Below, piece by piece: positions 63,964 through 64,000 of a stretch of 64,000 bases of DNA (its first letter is position 1; the number at the start of each line of letters is the position of its first letter). Source of the stretch: Bradyrhizobium lupini. Its GTDB lineage: Bacteria; Pseudomonadota; Alphaproteobacteria; Rhizobiales; Xanthobacteraceae. Location of the stretch: contig NZ_CP162553.1 of the NCBI RefSeq assembly GCF_040939785.1, forward strand, positions 6,839,001-6,903,000, given 5' to 3'. The position numbers and the translations under genes were made by a program. Below the pieces are notes generated by a model that was not told the origin of the DNA, did no database searches, and was given only the letters and a program-made list of their open reading frames with translations.

Positions 63964-64000
63964 TCGCCCGCCTCATCGCCCGGTCCGCCCGCAACCTGCT
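63960..64000 (+). CDS. RND efflux pump, CusA-like (5' end only)
   Basis: ATG 63960 overlaps the CusB stop by 4 bp and opens MIARLIARSARNL, the usual start of heavy-metal RND pumps. The rest is beyond the window. Confidence 0.6.
   Translation, partial: MIARLIARSARNL

Noticed and set aside
1..64000. Search for tRNA, rRNA, CRISPR arrays, riboswitches and complete insertion sequences
   Set aside because: None could be recognised by eye; only an IS3 scrap and a decayed element were found.

Overview
The window looks like chromosome from an alphaproteobacterium of the order Hyphomicrobiales, most likely a Bradyrhizobium/Rhodopseudomonas relative (Nitrobacteraceae). The basis is high GC and a typical set of families: HWE/HisKA_2 kinases, DUF1236, BA14K-like, PRC-barrel, PAS_5, DUF3606 and tyrosine/glycine-rich secreted proteins. 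The assignment is by gene content only. No rRNA, tRNA or CRISPR array was seen.

Layout. 1-4.1 kb: a cytochrome b/molybdopterin oxidoreductase, a small membrane protein and a PQQ dehydrogenase. 4.1-20.5 kb: stress, envelope and signalling genes (lipid kinase, HWE kinase, Crp/Fnr regulator, PRC-barrel protein, MscS channel, Na+/H+ antiporter, a NarL-type two-component pair, small secreted or membrane proteins), plus a decayed mobile-element gene and an IS3 scrap. 20.6-24.7 kb: a gluconate-2-dehydrogenase-like complex (Tat small subunit, FAD/GMC subunit, triheme cytochrome c). 25.2-32.5 kb: secreted low-complexity proteins, DUF488, a Ca2+/H+ antiporter, an AI-2E exporter and a BA14K-like protein. 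32.8-37.1 kb: a complete sugar-type ABC importer on the minus strand. 38.2-47.7 kb: a plus-strand catabolic cluster (TPP enzyme, enolase-superfamily enzyme, duplicated membrane protein, second subunit-3/GMC pair, PPC protein, rhodopsin-transducer-like protein, SDR, periplasmic binding protein) closed by a strong terminator. 47.9-54 kb: a scrambled DNA-repair island (truncated topoisomerase IB, ATP-dependent ligase, MOSC gene, PolX, ligase remnant, DUF3606, exonuclease). 54-60.7 kb: PAS, response-regulator, ArsR/SRPBCC/MAPEG and nucleoside phosphorylase genes. 60.7-64 kb: methyltransferase, Cys-rich protein and the start of a Cus-type metal-efflux operon that runs off the right edge.

Two features dominate. 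First, more than a dozen genes that otherwise look intact carry single-base frameshifts, many at homopolymer runs (for example C4G3 in the PQQ dehydrogenase, a C5 run in the ABC ATPase gene, T7 in a secreted protein). This fits indel errors in an unpolished assembly better than wholesale gene decay, so frameshifted genes are annotated over their full span. Second, a piece of about 110 bp is missing from the PHP domain of polX and sits, inverted, inside the adjacent MOSC gene.

Functionally the window is rich in periplasmic oxidation of sugars, alcohols or sugar acids (PQQ enzyme, two GMC systems, cytochromes) alongside import systems for related substrates, with envelope and metal-stress functions around them.
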